A DNA stretch of 64,000 nucleotides. Source: Flavobacteriales bacterium UBA7666. GTDB lineage: Bacteria > Bacteroidota > Bacteroidia > Flavobacteriales_D > Crocinitomicaceae. The notes beneath the pieces were generated by a model. The model saw nothing but the letters and a program-made list of their open reading frames with translations. It made no database searches and was not told the origin of the DNA. Made by a program: the position numbers and the translations under genes. Positions within the stretch are counted from its first letter, which is position 1, and each line of letters starts with the position of its first letter. The stretch spans positions 289,840 to 353,839 of the forward strand of contig DLHO01000027.1 of assembly GCA_002483265.1 (NCBI GenBank). The letters run 5' to 3'. Below, piece after piece: positions 7,898-15,318 of the stretch.

Positions 7898-10105
7898 TTA
7901 CTGTTGTTCGATCTTCTCCAGATCCAGCTGATTCCGAACCAGGTTGTAATAACTTCCCCGCAATGCCAGTAGTTCGTGGTGCGTTCCTTTTTCGATAATT
8001 CGGCCTTTGTCCAGCACAACGATCTGGTCTGCGTTTTTCACAGTGCTCAATCGATGGGCAATCACCACGGCAGTGCGGCCTTTGAAAAAGTCGTCCAGGT
8101 TTTCCATGATAATCTTTTCGTTGTGGGCATCAAGTGAGCTTGTAGCCTCGTCGAAGAAAAGAAAAGACGGGTTTTTATAGACCGCCCGGGCGATGAGTAC
8201 ACGCTGTTTCTGTCCGCCGCTCATTCCAGTTCCTTCCGCGCCGATCTTCGTGTTATAGCTCAACGGAAGTTCTTCGATGAATTCCCGGATGTTGGCAACA
8301 TGAACGGCCTGTTTAAGCTTCGCTTTGTCAATATGATCGTCGCCGATAGTTATGTTTTGCGCGATGGTATCGTTGAAAATAAATCCTTCCTGCATCACCG
8401 AACCGCAATGTTCCCGCCATACCTGCTGGGTAAACACATTCAGGTCCGATTCCCCGACCTTGATCTTTCCGGATTCAGGCTCGTAAAAACGCAGCAACAG
8501 TTTCATCAGCGTAGTTTTCCCGCTTCCACTGGCCCCAACAATGGCTGTCATTTTGTTCGCCGGGATCGTCAGGTCTATTTCTTTCAGGATCTGCTGTTCT
8601 GAACCAGTATAGCGAAAACTGACACCTTCCAACCGGATCGCATGATTCTCGGGCAATTCATCCAACCTGTTTTCTCCGTCAGGTTCTTCGTCTTCCTTAT
8701 TGTGGATTTCTGCCAGACGTTCCAAGGAAATGCGGGCATCCTGCAAGGAGAAAATAAAGCTCATAAATTGTGAAATAGGGGAGTTCAACTGACCGATGAT
8801 GTAGGAAACGGAAAGCATCATTCCCAGTGTCAACTCACCCTCAACAACTAGTTTCGCTGTGTAAAAGCTGATGATGATGTTTTTCAGTTCATTGATAAAA
8901 GATGCTCCGTTGCTTTGTACCTGTTCCAGGCGAAGACTCCGGATCTGTAACTTAAACAACCGTACCTGAATGTATTCCCAACCCCAGCGTTTTTGGCGTT
9001 CCGCGTTCTGCAATTTGATTTCCTGCATCCCGGCAATCAATTCCATGATTTTGGTGCGCTCTTCACTCATCTGGGAAAACCGCTTGTGATCCAGGTCGCT
9101 TCTTTTTTTCATGAAGAAGCTCACCCAGATGAAATACAATACCGTTCCCGCTAGAAAGATCAGGAATACCGGAATGCTGTAGATCGCCAGAACCACGCCG
9201 AAAACGATAAAATTGAAGACAGAAAAGAGAACGCTTAGTGATTGATTGGTAAGCAGGCTCTCTATTCGTCGATGATCGCCAATACGCTGCATAATGTCGC
9301 CAGTCATTTTTACATCAAAAAAGGAAATCGGCAATTTCATTAGTTTTACCAGGAAATCGGAGACCAGTGAAATATTGATGCGGGTACTCAGATGCAACAG
9401 GATCCATCCACGAATGACTTCGATCATGGAACGCCCCAGGAATACGAACACCTGGCCGATTAGCACCAGATAGAGAAAATGGATGTCTTTGTTCTGAATT
9501 CCGATATCAACCACACTTTGTGTGAGGAAGGGAAAAATGAGCTGCAAGAGACTAGCTGCCAACAATCCGAAACCAAGCTGCAGCATCAAGCGACGGAATC
9601 CTTTTATGTAGCTGAACAGGAAAGCAAATCCCTGTTTAACGGGTTGATCATCGTCTTCTGTATCCGATAGGCGGGGCGTCGGTTCCAGTAATAGCACAAT
9701 ACCTTCTTCCGTAGTTTCGCGTGCGTGTTTCCCTATCCAGTTGTCAAGGAATTCGCGAACGGAATATACCAGCAGGCCGTGTGCGGGATCGGCAATGTAC
9801 ACTTTTCCCTTTTTGATTTTGTAAACCACTACAAAATGCCGTTCGTTCCAGTAGCAAATACAGGGAAACGGTGCGTTTTCCACCAGGTTGTTGTAATCGA
9901 TGCGAGCACCCAACGTCCGGAACCCTATCTTTTCTGCAGAATTACTCACACCATGCATACTGCTGCCTGCACGTGTGGTCTCTGAAAGCTTCCTGAGTTT
10001 TTCCAGTGAAATATCCCGCCCGTAATGTTTGGCGATCATGCGTAAACATGTAGGCCCGCAATCCATGGTGTCTGGCTGGCGATAAAAGGTAAATTTTTTC
10101 ATCAT
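7898..10105 (-). CDS. C39 peptidase-containing ABC transporter (leader-cleaving RiPP exporter)
   Basis: The 735-residue protein is a full bacteriocin-type exporter. Residues 1-125 are a C39 peptidase with catalytic Cys16 (QPDTMDCGPTC), His90 (NERHFVVVY) and Asp106 (IADPAHG), which cuts leaders after Gly-Gly. A six-helix membrane domain follows, then the ATPase with Walker A GASGSGKTT (about residue 523), Q-loop VMQEGFIF, signature MSGGQKQR, Walker B FLFFDEATSSLD and the H-loop IAHRLST. All five precursor-like peptides in the cluster have a Gly-Gly site, so one exporter probably serves both peptide classes. ATG 10102 is an equally good start. It is the first gene of the exporter operon and is expressed from the operator-linked promoter at 10350-10386, giving a leader RNA of about 240 nt. 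Confidence 0.93.
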   Translation of the reverse strand: MMKKFTFYRQPDTMDCGPTCLRMIAKHYGRDISLEKLRKLSETTRAGSSMHGVSNSAEKIGFRTLGARIDYNNLVENAPFPCICYWNERHFVVVYKIKKGKVYIADPAHGLLVYSVREFLDNWIGKHARETTEEGIVLLLEPTPRLSDTEDDDQPVKQGFAFLFSYIKGFRRLMLQLGFGLLAASLLQLIFPFLTQSVVDIGIQNKDIHFLYLVLIGQVFVFLGRSMIEVIRGWILLHLSTRINISLVSDFLVKLMKLPISFFDVKMTGDIMQRIGDHRRIESLLTNQSLSVLFSVFNFIVFGVVLAIYSIPVFLIFLAGTVLYFIWVSFFMKKRSDLDHKRFSQMSEERTKIMELIAGMQEIKLQNAERQKRWGWEYIQVRLFKLQIRSLRLEQVQSNGASFINELKNIIISFYTAKLVVEGELTLGMMLSVSYIIGQLNSPISQFMSFIFSLQDARISLERLAEIHNKEDEEPDGENRLDELPENHAIRLEGVSFRYTGSEQQILKEIDLTIPANKMTAIVGASGSGKTTLMKLLLRFYEPESGKIKVGESDLNVFTQQVWREHCGSVMQEGFIFNDTIAQNITIGDDHIDKAKLKQAVHVANIREFIEELPLSYNTKIGAEGTGMSGGQKQRVLIARAVYKNPSFLFFDEATSSLDAHNEKIIMENLDDFFKGRTAVVIAHRLSTVKNADQIVVLDKGRIIEKGTHHELLALRGSYYNLVRNQLDLEKIEQQ

Positions 10106-10349
10106 TAGTATTTTAACTCATCCCATCCTTTCTATTGGGATAGATTGGCTTGCGGTGCATAATCGGTTTACGCCATCCGAACTTCATTTTATTCGGAATT
10201 GTTTTGTCTTCCCTCTATTCCTATTTGTAATTAAGGTTCAATATGGGAGCGCGAATTTAATCCGTAATCCGGTTGGATAATTATCATCTGAAAGCAGAAC
10301 CCGTTTATTTTTCAACAAATGGTACTCTCTCCCGATCCGGAAAACAAAA

Positions 10350-10386
10350 CAAATTTAGCCCCCGACAGTCCGTTCAAATCGGACTG
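10350..10386 (-). promoter_or_regulatory. Promoter and 21-bp operator of the exporter operon
   Basis: On the minus strand the palindrome CAGTCCG-N7-CGGACTG (10366-10386) is followed after 8 nt by TAAATTTG (10350-10357), an exact TAnnTTTG box. The 7-nt centre contains TTTG on this strand, which can act as a -33 element (17-nt spacer). The leader to the ABC gene (about 10106-10343) has no frame of its own; a small stem (ATCCCA/TGGGAT) at 10120-10141 lies just before the start codon. The same operator-box geometry recurs at 10423 and 15024. Confidence 0.65.
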
Positions 10387-10422
10387 AACTGTATTAAGAT
10401 CCATTTTTTGTTTTTTTTTCAG

Positions 10423-10459
10423 CAGTCCGAATTAACTGGATTGTGCCCACTTACTTTTG
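10423..10459 (+). promoter_or_regulatory. Promoter and 21-bp operator of the grasp-with-spasm operon
   Basis: CAGTCCG-N7-TGGATTG (10423-10443) matches the operator consensus CARTCCG-N7-CGGAYTG with one mismatch. It is followed after exactly 8 nt by TACTTTTG (10452-10459), an exact -7 box. Transcription would start near 10466, leaving a leader of about 105 nt that holds a small hairpin (AGACTG/CAGTCT, 10478-10498). Confidence 0.62.
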
Positions 10460-10571
10460 AGTCATTGTTGCAACAACAGACTGATGCTATTACAGTCTTT
10501 AATGGTTAATAGTTAATGACAACTATTTATTGCGATCAATCATCGTAATGAATAATTCATACTGTATTCTT

Positions 10572-10796
10572 ATGAATAAATTAGTGAAAATGTCTGCTTT
10601 CAAAAACGAAAATATGGAAGCATTGACAAAATTGGAAATGGCCCAGGTACTGGGTGGAAAAGTCAGAACAGAATCGTATCCTACCGCTTGGGAAGCAGGT
10701 ATGTCCGATACAGAAAACTGGATTTATAACGGACAAGTACCCGTAAGTGGTACAGTGACGTATTCGGATGGCAGCAGCCACCAAATGTATCCATAA
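10572..10796 (+). CDS. Grasp-with-spasm (graspetide-type) RiPP precursor peptide
   Basis: The 74-residue peptide (from ATG 10572; ATG 10548 and 10590 are alternatives) has a leader ending LTKLEMAQVLGG, the double-glycine site for the C39 exporter, and a 45-residue core without Cys. The core is rich in Thr, Ser, Glu, Asp and a Lys (KVRTESYPTAWEAG, then MSDTENWIYNG), the residues that ATP-grasp enzymes join into side-chain ester or amide rings. The ATP-grasp gene follows after a 53-nt gap that holds a 12-bp stem-loop. The lack of Cys rules it out as a lanthipeptide. Which residues are crosslinked cannot be predicted. Confidence 0.75.
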   Translation: MNKLVKMSAFKNENMEALTKLEMAQVLGGKVRTESYPTAWEAGMSDTENWIYNGQVPVSGTVTYSDGSSHQMYP

Positions 10797-10804
10797 TTCC
10801 AATT

Positions 10805-10833
10805 GATTCCAGGAGAGCAATTCTCCTGGAATC
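10805..10833 (+). terminator. Intercistronic stem-loop after the graspetide precursor
   Basis: GATTCCAGGAGA (10805-10816) pairs perfectly with 10822-10833 around a 5-nt loop. No T run follows, so it is more likely an RNA-stabilising or attenuating hairpin than a full terminator; it would raise precursor RNA over maturase RNA. Confidence 0.6.
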
Positions 10834-10849
10834 TATATCCAATAACAAA

Positions 10850-11779
10850 ATGATTCTCATTTCCAGTACTCAAGTAGATCCAGTGACCAACAATGTCATC
10901 GATTGGATCCATCACCTGGCTCCCGAAAAAAGAGTGATCCGTATCAACGACGATTCCGGTTACTATTTCCAGTTCCGGGGGAAAGACATTTATTTGGTAA
11001 TCGGGAGAGAACGGATCCACCTGGATGAAATACAGGCTTTCTGGTACAGACGAGGGCGAATCCGGTATAAAAGCGCTACAACGGATATTTTGAGAGAGAT
11101 GAAACAAAAGGAAGAATTGCTGTTGGAAGAATACCTCGAATACCAACTGACCAAAAAAAGATTCATCAATCAGTACTCCCGTTCGGAGCTGAATAAGCTG
11201 GTGGTGCTGGAAATGGCTCGGGAAATGGGTTTATTGATTCCCGAAACCTATATTGTGGAGACCCAAGATGATCTGAACAGCCTGCAAACGACTGAATTGA
11301 TCACCAAGAATTTTCTGAGCGCGTCTCTTTTCGAATTATCCGACACCAATGCAATAATGTACACGCAAGAGTTGGAACGGGAGACTGAAATCCCAGCTTT
11401 TTTTGCCCCCTCTCTTGTCCAGAAAAAAATAGCAAAAAAATACGAGTTGCGCGTCTTTTATCTGGCTGGAATATGCTGGAGCATGGTGATATTTTCCCAG
11501 GAAGACCAACAAACGAAAAGTGATTCCAGGATCTACAACCATGAAAAGCCCAACAGGTCCGCTCCGTTCGAACTGCCCGATGAGGTTCGCCGTAAACTGA
11601 CAAAACTCATGGAAGCACTCCAATTGAATTCGGGATCGATCGATATGATTGTCACTCCTGAAAACGAATTCGTTTTCCTGGAAATAAACCCCATTGGCCA
11701 ATTCGGGAACGTTTCCGCTTCTTGCAATTATCCTATTGAGCGAGCAATTGCCCGATACCTCCTTAATGACACATTATGA
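10850..11779 (+). CDS. gwsG: GwsG: ATP-grasp peptide maturase of a grasp-with-spasm system
   Basis: The 309-residue enzyme belongs to the ATP-grasp ligases that activate Asp/Glu side chains of a peptide as acyl phosphates and join them to Ser/Thr/Lys (graspetide synthases). Visible landmarks are the N-terminal AFWYRRGR (residues 63-70), NKLVVLEMAREMGLLIPET (115-133), YELRVFYLAG (198-207), GSIDMI with Asp265, and the Mg/ATP-binding EINPIGQFGN (278-287). The last motif and the length are what I know of the grasp-with-spasm family. It follows its likely substrate and is followed by the SPASM protein, so the three form the expected set. Its stop overlaps by 4 nt the start of a 61-codon frame. Confidence 0.88.
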   Translation: MILISSTQVDPVTNNVIDWIHHLAPEKRVIRINDDSGYYFQFRGKDIYLVIGRERIHLDEIQAFWYRRGRIRYKSATTDILREMKQKEELLLEEYLEYQLTKKRFINQYSRSELNKLVVLEMAREMGLLIPETYIVETQDDLNSLQTTELITKNFLSASLFELSDTNAIMYTQELERETEIPAFFAPSLVQKKIAKKYELRVFYLAGICWSMVIFSQEDQQTKSDSRIYNHEKPNRSAPFELPDEVRRKLTKLMEALQLNSGSIDMIVTPENEFVFLEINPIGQFGNVSASCNYPIERAIARYLLNDTL

Positions 11780-11961
11780 AATTAGACGAATTACAACTCC
11801 AGGTGCACAACAACAGAGGGGGTTTTCAACTGTGCTTTCAGAAAATTGTTGAACTGAAAGCTTCAACGGGAACGACCCGAAAGTTAACGGCCAGTCCCTT
11901 CCATCAAACGGGTAGACGACATGTGCTCCAATGCCACAAACCGGTTTGCAGGTTGCATTAA
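11776..11961 (+). CDS. Hypothetical 61-residue protein overlapping the gwsG stop
   Basis: ATG 11776 overlaps the TGA of gwsG as ATGA, the arrangement of coupled genes, and the frame ends 11 nt before the SPASM start. The product (MKLDELQLQVHNNRGGFQLC...; basic C terminus with HKPVCRLH) is not one I recognise. It contains an RGG and two later Cys, but no leader like those of the other precursors. It fills a 193-nt space that is unusually long for this operon. It may be a true small gene or chance coding. Confidence 0.35.
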   Translation: MKLDELQLQVHNNRGGFQLCFQKIVELKASTGTTRKLTASPFHQTGRRHVLQCHKPVCRLH

Positions 11962-11972
11962 TTATCACTCCT

Positions 11973-13052
11973 ATGAAAAACACACATTTCCAGCTTTATT
12001 CTAATTGTCTGTTGGTCAAAGGACATCAGCGATCATTGATTATGGATCTCCAACGCGAAATCTCCGAGCTGATTCCTGGCTCTATGTATGAGGTGCTTCA
12101 ACTGCTCAATGCTTCCGTTCCCTTGTCAGACGTTTATGTACAATATGGTGAAGAAAATTCTGAAACAATCACAGAATACCTGGAATACATCCGGGAAAAA
12201 GAATTCGGTCACTTCTGCGATTCCTTTGATACGAAGCACCTCCCGTCATTCGACACGGTATATGAAACCCCAGAAAAAATAAACAACGCCATTATCGAAC
12301 TGAACAAGGACAATCTGCTTTCGTTTGAGAATTACCTTTTCCAGCTGGAAGAAGTACGGTGCAAATACCTGACAATCTTTTTCACAGAGATCACGGCCTC
12401 CACCGATGTTTTCAGCATCCTGCAGCTCACCAGCAGGACCAGCCTGATATCGGTGGAACTGATCATGCCTTATCCAGGTGAGGGGCTTCCTGAAATGATC
12501 AGAGAAATGGATCACTCTGGCAATAAACTAATTTCACTGACGCTGCATAACTGTCCGGATAATACGGCCGAAGTGTTGCCCGCTCCGCTCAATTATACGT
12601 TGGTGTGCCTGGAAAGAGCAATTACCGGGTTTGGGCACTGCGGAGTGGTAAAATCAGAAAATTTCAGCACGAACCAGCAAAAAGTAGTAGAGTCACTGAA
12701 CCACAATTCCTGTCTTTATAAGAAAATAGCTATCAATACGAATGGTGAGATCAAAAACTGTCCGGCTATGAGCAAGGTGCTGGGGAATGTATCTACAACA
12801 ACTATCAAGGCTGTGATCGAGGTTCCGGAAGCAACCGCTTTATGGGATATCCGAAAAGACGACATTACTGTTTGTAAGGACTGTGAGTTCAGGCACATCT
12901 GTACAGATTGTCGTGCTTTCACTGAAGATCCGGAAGATCGCTTCAGCAAGCCGTTGAAATGTGGTTACGATCCGTACACCACCGGATGGGCCGACTGGTC
13001 TGAAAATCCATTGAAACGGAAAGCCATTCAACACTATGGATTATCTGTCTAA
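11973..13052 (+). CDS. gwsS: GwsS: SPASM-domain peptide maturase of a grasp-with-spasm system
   Basis: I start this 359-residue protein at ATG 11973 (MKNTHFQLYS). Its C-terminal third is a SPASM domain with seven Cys: Cys247 and Cys263 (C-x10-G-x4-C), then Cys301, 304, 310 and 313 (CKDCEFRHICTDC) and Cys330 (KCGYDPY), able to hold auxiliary iron-sulfur clusters. The first 240 residues contain single Cys at 12, 82, 130, 194, 212 and 223 but no CxxxCxxC radical-SAM motif, so it is probably a cluster-binding partner protein and not a working radical-SAM enzyme. It is last in the precursor-gwsG-gwsS operon. Confidence 0.82.
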   Translation: MKNTHFQLYSNCLLVKGHQRSLIMDLQREISELIPGSMYEVLQLLNASVPLSDVYVQYGEENSETITEYLEYIREKEFGHFCDSFDTKHLPSFDTVYETPEKINNAIIELNKDNLLSFENYLFQLEEVRCKYLTIFFTEITASTDVFSILQLTSRTSLISVELIMPYPGEGLPEMIREMDHSGNKLISLTLHNCPDNTAEVLPAPLNYTLVCLERAITGFGHCGVVKSENFSTNQQKVVESLNHNSCLYKKIAINTNGEIKNCPAMSKVLGNVSTTTIKAVIEVPEATALWDIRKDDITVCKDCEFRHICTDCRAFTEDPEDRFSKPLKCGYDPYTTGWADWSENPLKRKAIQHYGLSV

Positions 13053-13076
13053 GATGATAGGAAAATCCTTTTAAAA

Positions 13077-13098
13077 CTGCTGATCAGGCGATCAGCAG
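13077..13098 (-). terminator. Terminator of the lanthipeptide precursor/LanC operon
   Basis: CTGCTGATC pairs perfectly with GATCAGCAG around a 4-nt loop, and on the minus strand TTTT follows. It overlaps the LanC stop codon and faces the gwsS end 24 nt away, so it may serve both converging operons. Confidence 0.6.
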
Positions 13099-14277
13099 AA
13101 TATCTTCCCAGTTTCCAGTTGTTTCCATTGTATGTGCAAGCAGCGCCATACCTATTCCAGCAACACCGTCCAGGAAATTCACTTCATTCAGATAGCCATC
13201 TTTTGTCCACATTTTGAAACCAGCATGGCCGTCCTCGAAATTTGCCCGAAGCATGGTGTCTTCTATCCAAAAATTGGCTGCCGATCGAAATGCTTCTACA
13301 CCGGTCAATTGATGCATTCGTTGATACAACAATGCTACTCCAGCAGTACCGTGGCAAACACCAGTATCCAATACGCCCGTCTCTGACGGATCTTTGCGTT
13401 TGGTGGTTTTCAGGCAAATGGCGATTGCTTCATTTTTAATGGATGTATCATTCAAGGTTTCACCAGCCATCCAAAGGGCGATGCAGACGCCTAAATCTCC
13501 ATAGCACCAGGCCAGTCGGGATTCAGTAGGTGGCACTTCTTCGGAAAAATAATGCGGAAAGGTGGACCTACAGCTTGAATCCAGTTTTTCGGACAAGATG
13601 AACCGCGCACAGCTAGTGAGGAGTTCTCGCGCCTTTTGATCATTTTCGAGATAATTCTCTCGAATAACCCGTGAAAGCATCATCAGTATAGCGGGCATAC
13701 CGTGTGCAAGACCAAAATTGAAGACACCGGTGTTTTCTTCCAGGAACGTTATATTGGATGTCCAAGCAACCCTGTCTGCATCAATCTGAAGCTTCGTTTC
13801 ATCTAGGCGCTGGACAAAATCGTGTGCATAAGTAGCTGCTTCTGGCGTAGTGAGTAAATATTGCAGCAAACCGCAGGAACCGTGTAAGAAATCGAAATTA
13901 CCCACATTCAGCGCAATCGACCAGGCTTCCAGCACATAAACATCCAGCATACCAAGAATTTCATGCATGGAATCCGATAGCTCTAACACTTCTTCACGGG
14001 CATAAAACCGCATTAACCAATTGAATCCTGCCAGACCGTTGCAGTAATAAGGATTCAGAACAAGTCCCTCGCCCTGGTTTAAATGACTGGCAATCAGATC
14101 TTCTATAATGGATAAATCCGATTCGTTTCCAGTTTGTTTATAGTGGTAATAAAAGAAGAGTGATAGACCAGGGTTTCCAGACAACACCCCCTGATTGGGC
14201 TGTTCGTTGTGGGTGTCATTGGCAACATGTTTAGCCAGTGCCTCCCGGATCTGGGTGATTTTCTGATTGGGATTCAT
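13084..14277 (-). CDS. LanC-like lanthionine cyclase
   Basis: The 397-residue protein is a zinc-dependent cyclase that adds Cys thiols to dehydrated Ser/Thr to close thioether rings. The zinc ligands are Cys258 (AWCYG), Cys308 and His309 (GVCHGTAG); His192 (GLAHGMPA) fits the catalytic His of NisC. Repeated GxxG helices of the alpha/alpha barrel are visible (FLHGSCGLLQYL, NFLDGVAGIGMALL). I choose ATG 14277 (MNPNQK) because the longer frame to 14379 overlaps the precursor gene and passes through a stem-loop with a T-rich tail. It lies downstream of two precursor genes, and its LanB partner is encoded on the other strand 1 kb away. Confidence 0.9.
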   Translation of the reverse strand: MNPNQKITQIREALAKHVANDTHNEQPNQGVLSGNPGLSLFFYYHYKQTGNESDLSIIEDLIASHLNQGEGLVLNPYYCNGLAGFNWLMRFYAREEVLELSDSMHEILGMLDVYVLEAWSIALNVGNFDFLHGSCGLLQYLLTTPEAATYAHDFVQRLDETKLQIDADRVAWTSNITFLEENTGVFNFGLAHGMPAILMMLSRVIRENYLENDQKARELLTSCARFILSEKLDSSCRSTFPHYFSEEVPPTESRLAWCYGDLGVCIALWMAGETLNDTSIKNEAIAICLKTTKRKDPSETGVLDTGVCHGTAGVALLYQRMHQLTGVEAFRSAANFWIEDTMLRANFEDGHAGFKMWTKDGYLNEVNFLDGVAGIGMALLAHTMETTGNWEDILLIA

Positions 14278-14308
14278 CGTATTGCTTGTTTGTTCTTGTT
14301 TTTGTTGA

Positions 14309-14357
14309 AAAGAGAAAAATCCGGAAGCAGCCCGAAGTAATTTCAGACTGCTCCGGA
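14309..14357 (-). terminator. Attenuator-like hairpin between precursor 1 and LanC
   Basis: On the minus strand TCCGGAGCAG pairs with GCTGCTTCCGGA (one bulge) within 14320-14357 and is followed by TTTTTCTCTTTT. It would cut many transcripts after the precursor and lower LanC expression, as is common for lanthipeptide operons. Confidence 0.62.
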
Positions 14358-14368
14358 TAACTAATTTA

Positions 14369-14572
14369 CTAGCATCCATTTAGGTATATACAAGTGCCTC
14401 CTCCACAAGTTTGAGGATTGCATGGAGAAGAATTGCCTCCGGTTGTTACCGGTCCGTCGCTATCTTGAATCATTCGAAGACCTCCCTGAATAGTTGCCAT
14501 ATTCTGGTCATTTAAACGGGTAATTGTCTCTTTGTTCAGGTTCAATTTACCCTGAATATTGATCTTTTTCAT
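14369..14572 (-). CDS. Class I lanthipeptide precursor 1
   Basis: This 67-residue peptide starts at ATG 14572 with the leader MKKINIQGKLNLNKETITRL and ends its leader MATIQGG (Gly30-Gly31). The 36-residue core has four Cys (SPCNPQTCGGGTC, NGC) and several Ser/Thr, so up to four thioether rings are possible. The K-L-N-L-N-K-E-T-I motif is the conserved LanB-recognition type of leader seen in Bacteroidetes class I lanthipeptides. It is a close tandem copy of precursor 2 directly upstream and shares about 55 nt of its upstream leader RNA. A second GG inside the core (VTTGG) could confuse cleavage-site prediction. Confidence 0.88.
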   Translation of the reverse strand: MKKINIQGKLNLNKETITRLNDQNMATIQGGLRMIQDSDGPVTTGGNSSPCNPQTCGGGTCIYLNGC

Positions 14573-14655
14573 ATCAATAAAATTAAATGTATTGCTTACT
14601 CTCTTAATTGGGATTTTCAGCATACTCCTGTGTTGTACAGATGACAGAAAAGGAA

Positions 14656-14696
14656 TCAACCGGATATGCAGTAATGAGTTGGCATATCCGGATTGA
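14656..14696 (-). terminator. Strong stem-loop between precursor 2 and precursor 1
   Basis: GCATATCCGG pairs perfectly across a 12-nt loop, with the stem extended by TTGA/TCAA past a single bulge. The minus strand then has a pyrimidine-rich TTCCTTTTCT. It may terminate part of the transcripts after precursor 2 or stabilise its RNA. Confidence 0.62.
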
Positions 14697-14714
14697 TCCC
14701 AGTTCAATTGATGA

Positions 14715-14927
14715 CTAGCAACCGTTTAAGTACACGCAAGTGCTTGCAGGAGAACCACAAGTTTGAGGATTGCATGGAGAAGAATTGCCTCCGGTTGTTA
14801 CCGGTCCATTGCTATCTTCTAGCCTGTTGTTACGTCCTCCCTGAACTGCCGCCATATTCTGGTCGTTCAAACGGGAAATTGTCTCTTTGTTCAGGTTTAA
14901 TTTACCCTGAAGATTGATCTTTTTCAT
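14715..14927 (-). CDS. Class I lanthipeptide precursor 2
   Basis: The 70-residue peptide has nearly the same leader as precursor 1 (MKKINLQGKLNLNKETISRL, ending AAVQGG at residues 30-31) and a 39-residue core with four Cys (SPCNPQTCGSPASTC, NGC). The core differs from precursor 1 mainly right after the cut site (RNNRLEDSN against LRMIQDSD) and between the second and third Cys, where it has GSPAST in place of GGGT, giving a wider ring. The gene and about 70 nt of upstream sequence form a tandem duplication with a period of 355 bp. It is first in the operon driven by the minus-strand promoter at 15008-15044. Confidence 0.88.
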   Translation of the reverse strand: MKKINLQGKLNLNKETISRLNDQNMAAVQGGRNNRLEDSNGPVTTGGNSSPCNPQTCGSPASTCVYLNGC

Positions 14928-15007
14928 ATCAGTAAAATAAAATGTACGCTTACTCTCTTAACTGGGATTTTCAGCATACTCCCGCTTCTACGGCCATAAA
15001 AGTGAAA

Positions 15008-15044
15008 CGAAGGTAGATGTAGCCAATCCGATAAGATCGGATTG
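15008..15044 (-). promoter_or_regulatory. Promoter of the precursor 2/precursor 1/LanC operon, sharing the operator
   Basis: The palindrome CAATCCG-N7-CGGATTG (15024-15044) is followed on the minus strand after exactly 8 nt by TACCTTCG (15008-15015), one mismatch from TAnnTTTG. Transcription would start near 15001, about 75 nt before precursor 2. Confidence 0.5.
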
Positions 15045-15060
15045 TATTCACTTAGTTTTG
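15024..15060 (+). promoter_or_regulatory. Promoter and 21-bp operator of the precursor 3/LanB operon
   Basis: The same palindrome CAATCCG-N7-CGGATTG (15024-15044) is followed on the plus strand after exactly 8 nt by TAGTTTTG (15053-15060), an exact -7 box. The start would be near 15067, leaving about 20 nt before ATG 15087. One operator thus sits in the middle of a divergent promoter pair. Confidence 0.65.
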
Positions 15061-15086
15061 TCTCCAAACAATAATTCATTCGTGTT

Positions 15087-15278
15087 ATGAAAAAAATTGC
15101 ATTGGAGGGGAAATTGACCCTCAGAAAGGAAACGATTGCGGCTTTGAACCGGGATCAGCTGCACAGTGTTGTTGGCGGTTTGGAGCGGACTCAACAGACA
15201 AAAGACATGGTTTGTATGGATGAAACGAAAGTTTGTCCGGCTACTCAAACGTGTGATACTGCTTTTGTAATTGCATAA
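15087..15278 (+). CDS. Class I lanthipeptide precursor 3
   Basis: The 63-residue peptide has the same leader type as precursors 1 and 2 (MKKIALEGKLTLRKETIAAL, ending HSVVGG with Gly30-Gly31). Its core is different: 32 residues with three Cys and five Thr (LERTQQTKDMVCMDETKVC then PATQTCDTAFVIA), no Ser, and room for up to three rings. It is first in the LanB operon; a stem-loop and a 115-nt spacer separate it from LanB. It is not a recent copy of the other two. Confidence 0.87.
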   Translation: MKKIALEGKLTLRKETIAALNRDQLHSVVGGLERTQQTKDMVCMDETKVCPATQTCDTAFVIA

Positions 15279-15318
15279 TAGTAACCATTCAACACCAACC
15301 ACTATTTACAGAACAGCA

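Noticed and set aside
7885..8019. 45-residue N-terminal extension of the HlyD protein
   Set aside because: It overlaps the ABC gene by more than 100 nt and is rich in Trp, unlike HlyD tails; ATG 7884 gives the normal form.
10478..10498. Riboswitch in the leader of the graspetide precursor
   Set aside because: Only a 6-bp hairpin is seen; no known aptamer pattern.
14278..14379. Longer N terminus for LanC starting inside precursor 1
   Set aside because: It would translate through a stem-loop with T-rich tail and adds an atypical basic stretch before the normal LanC start.
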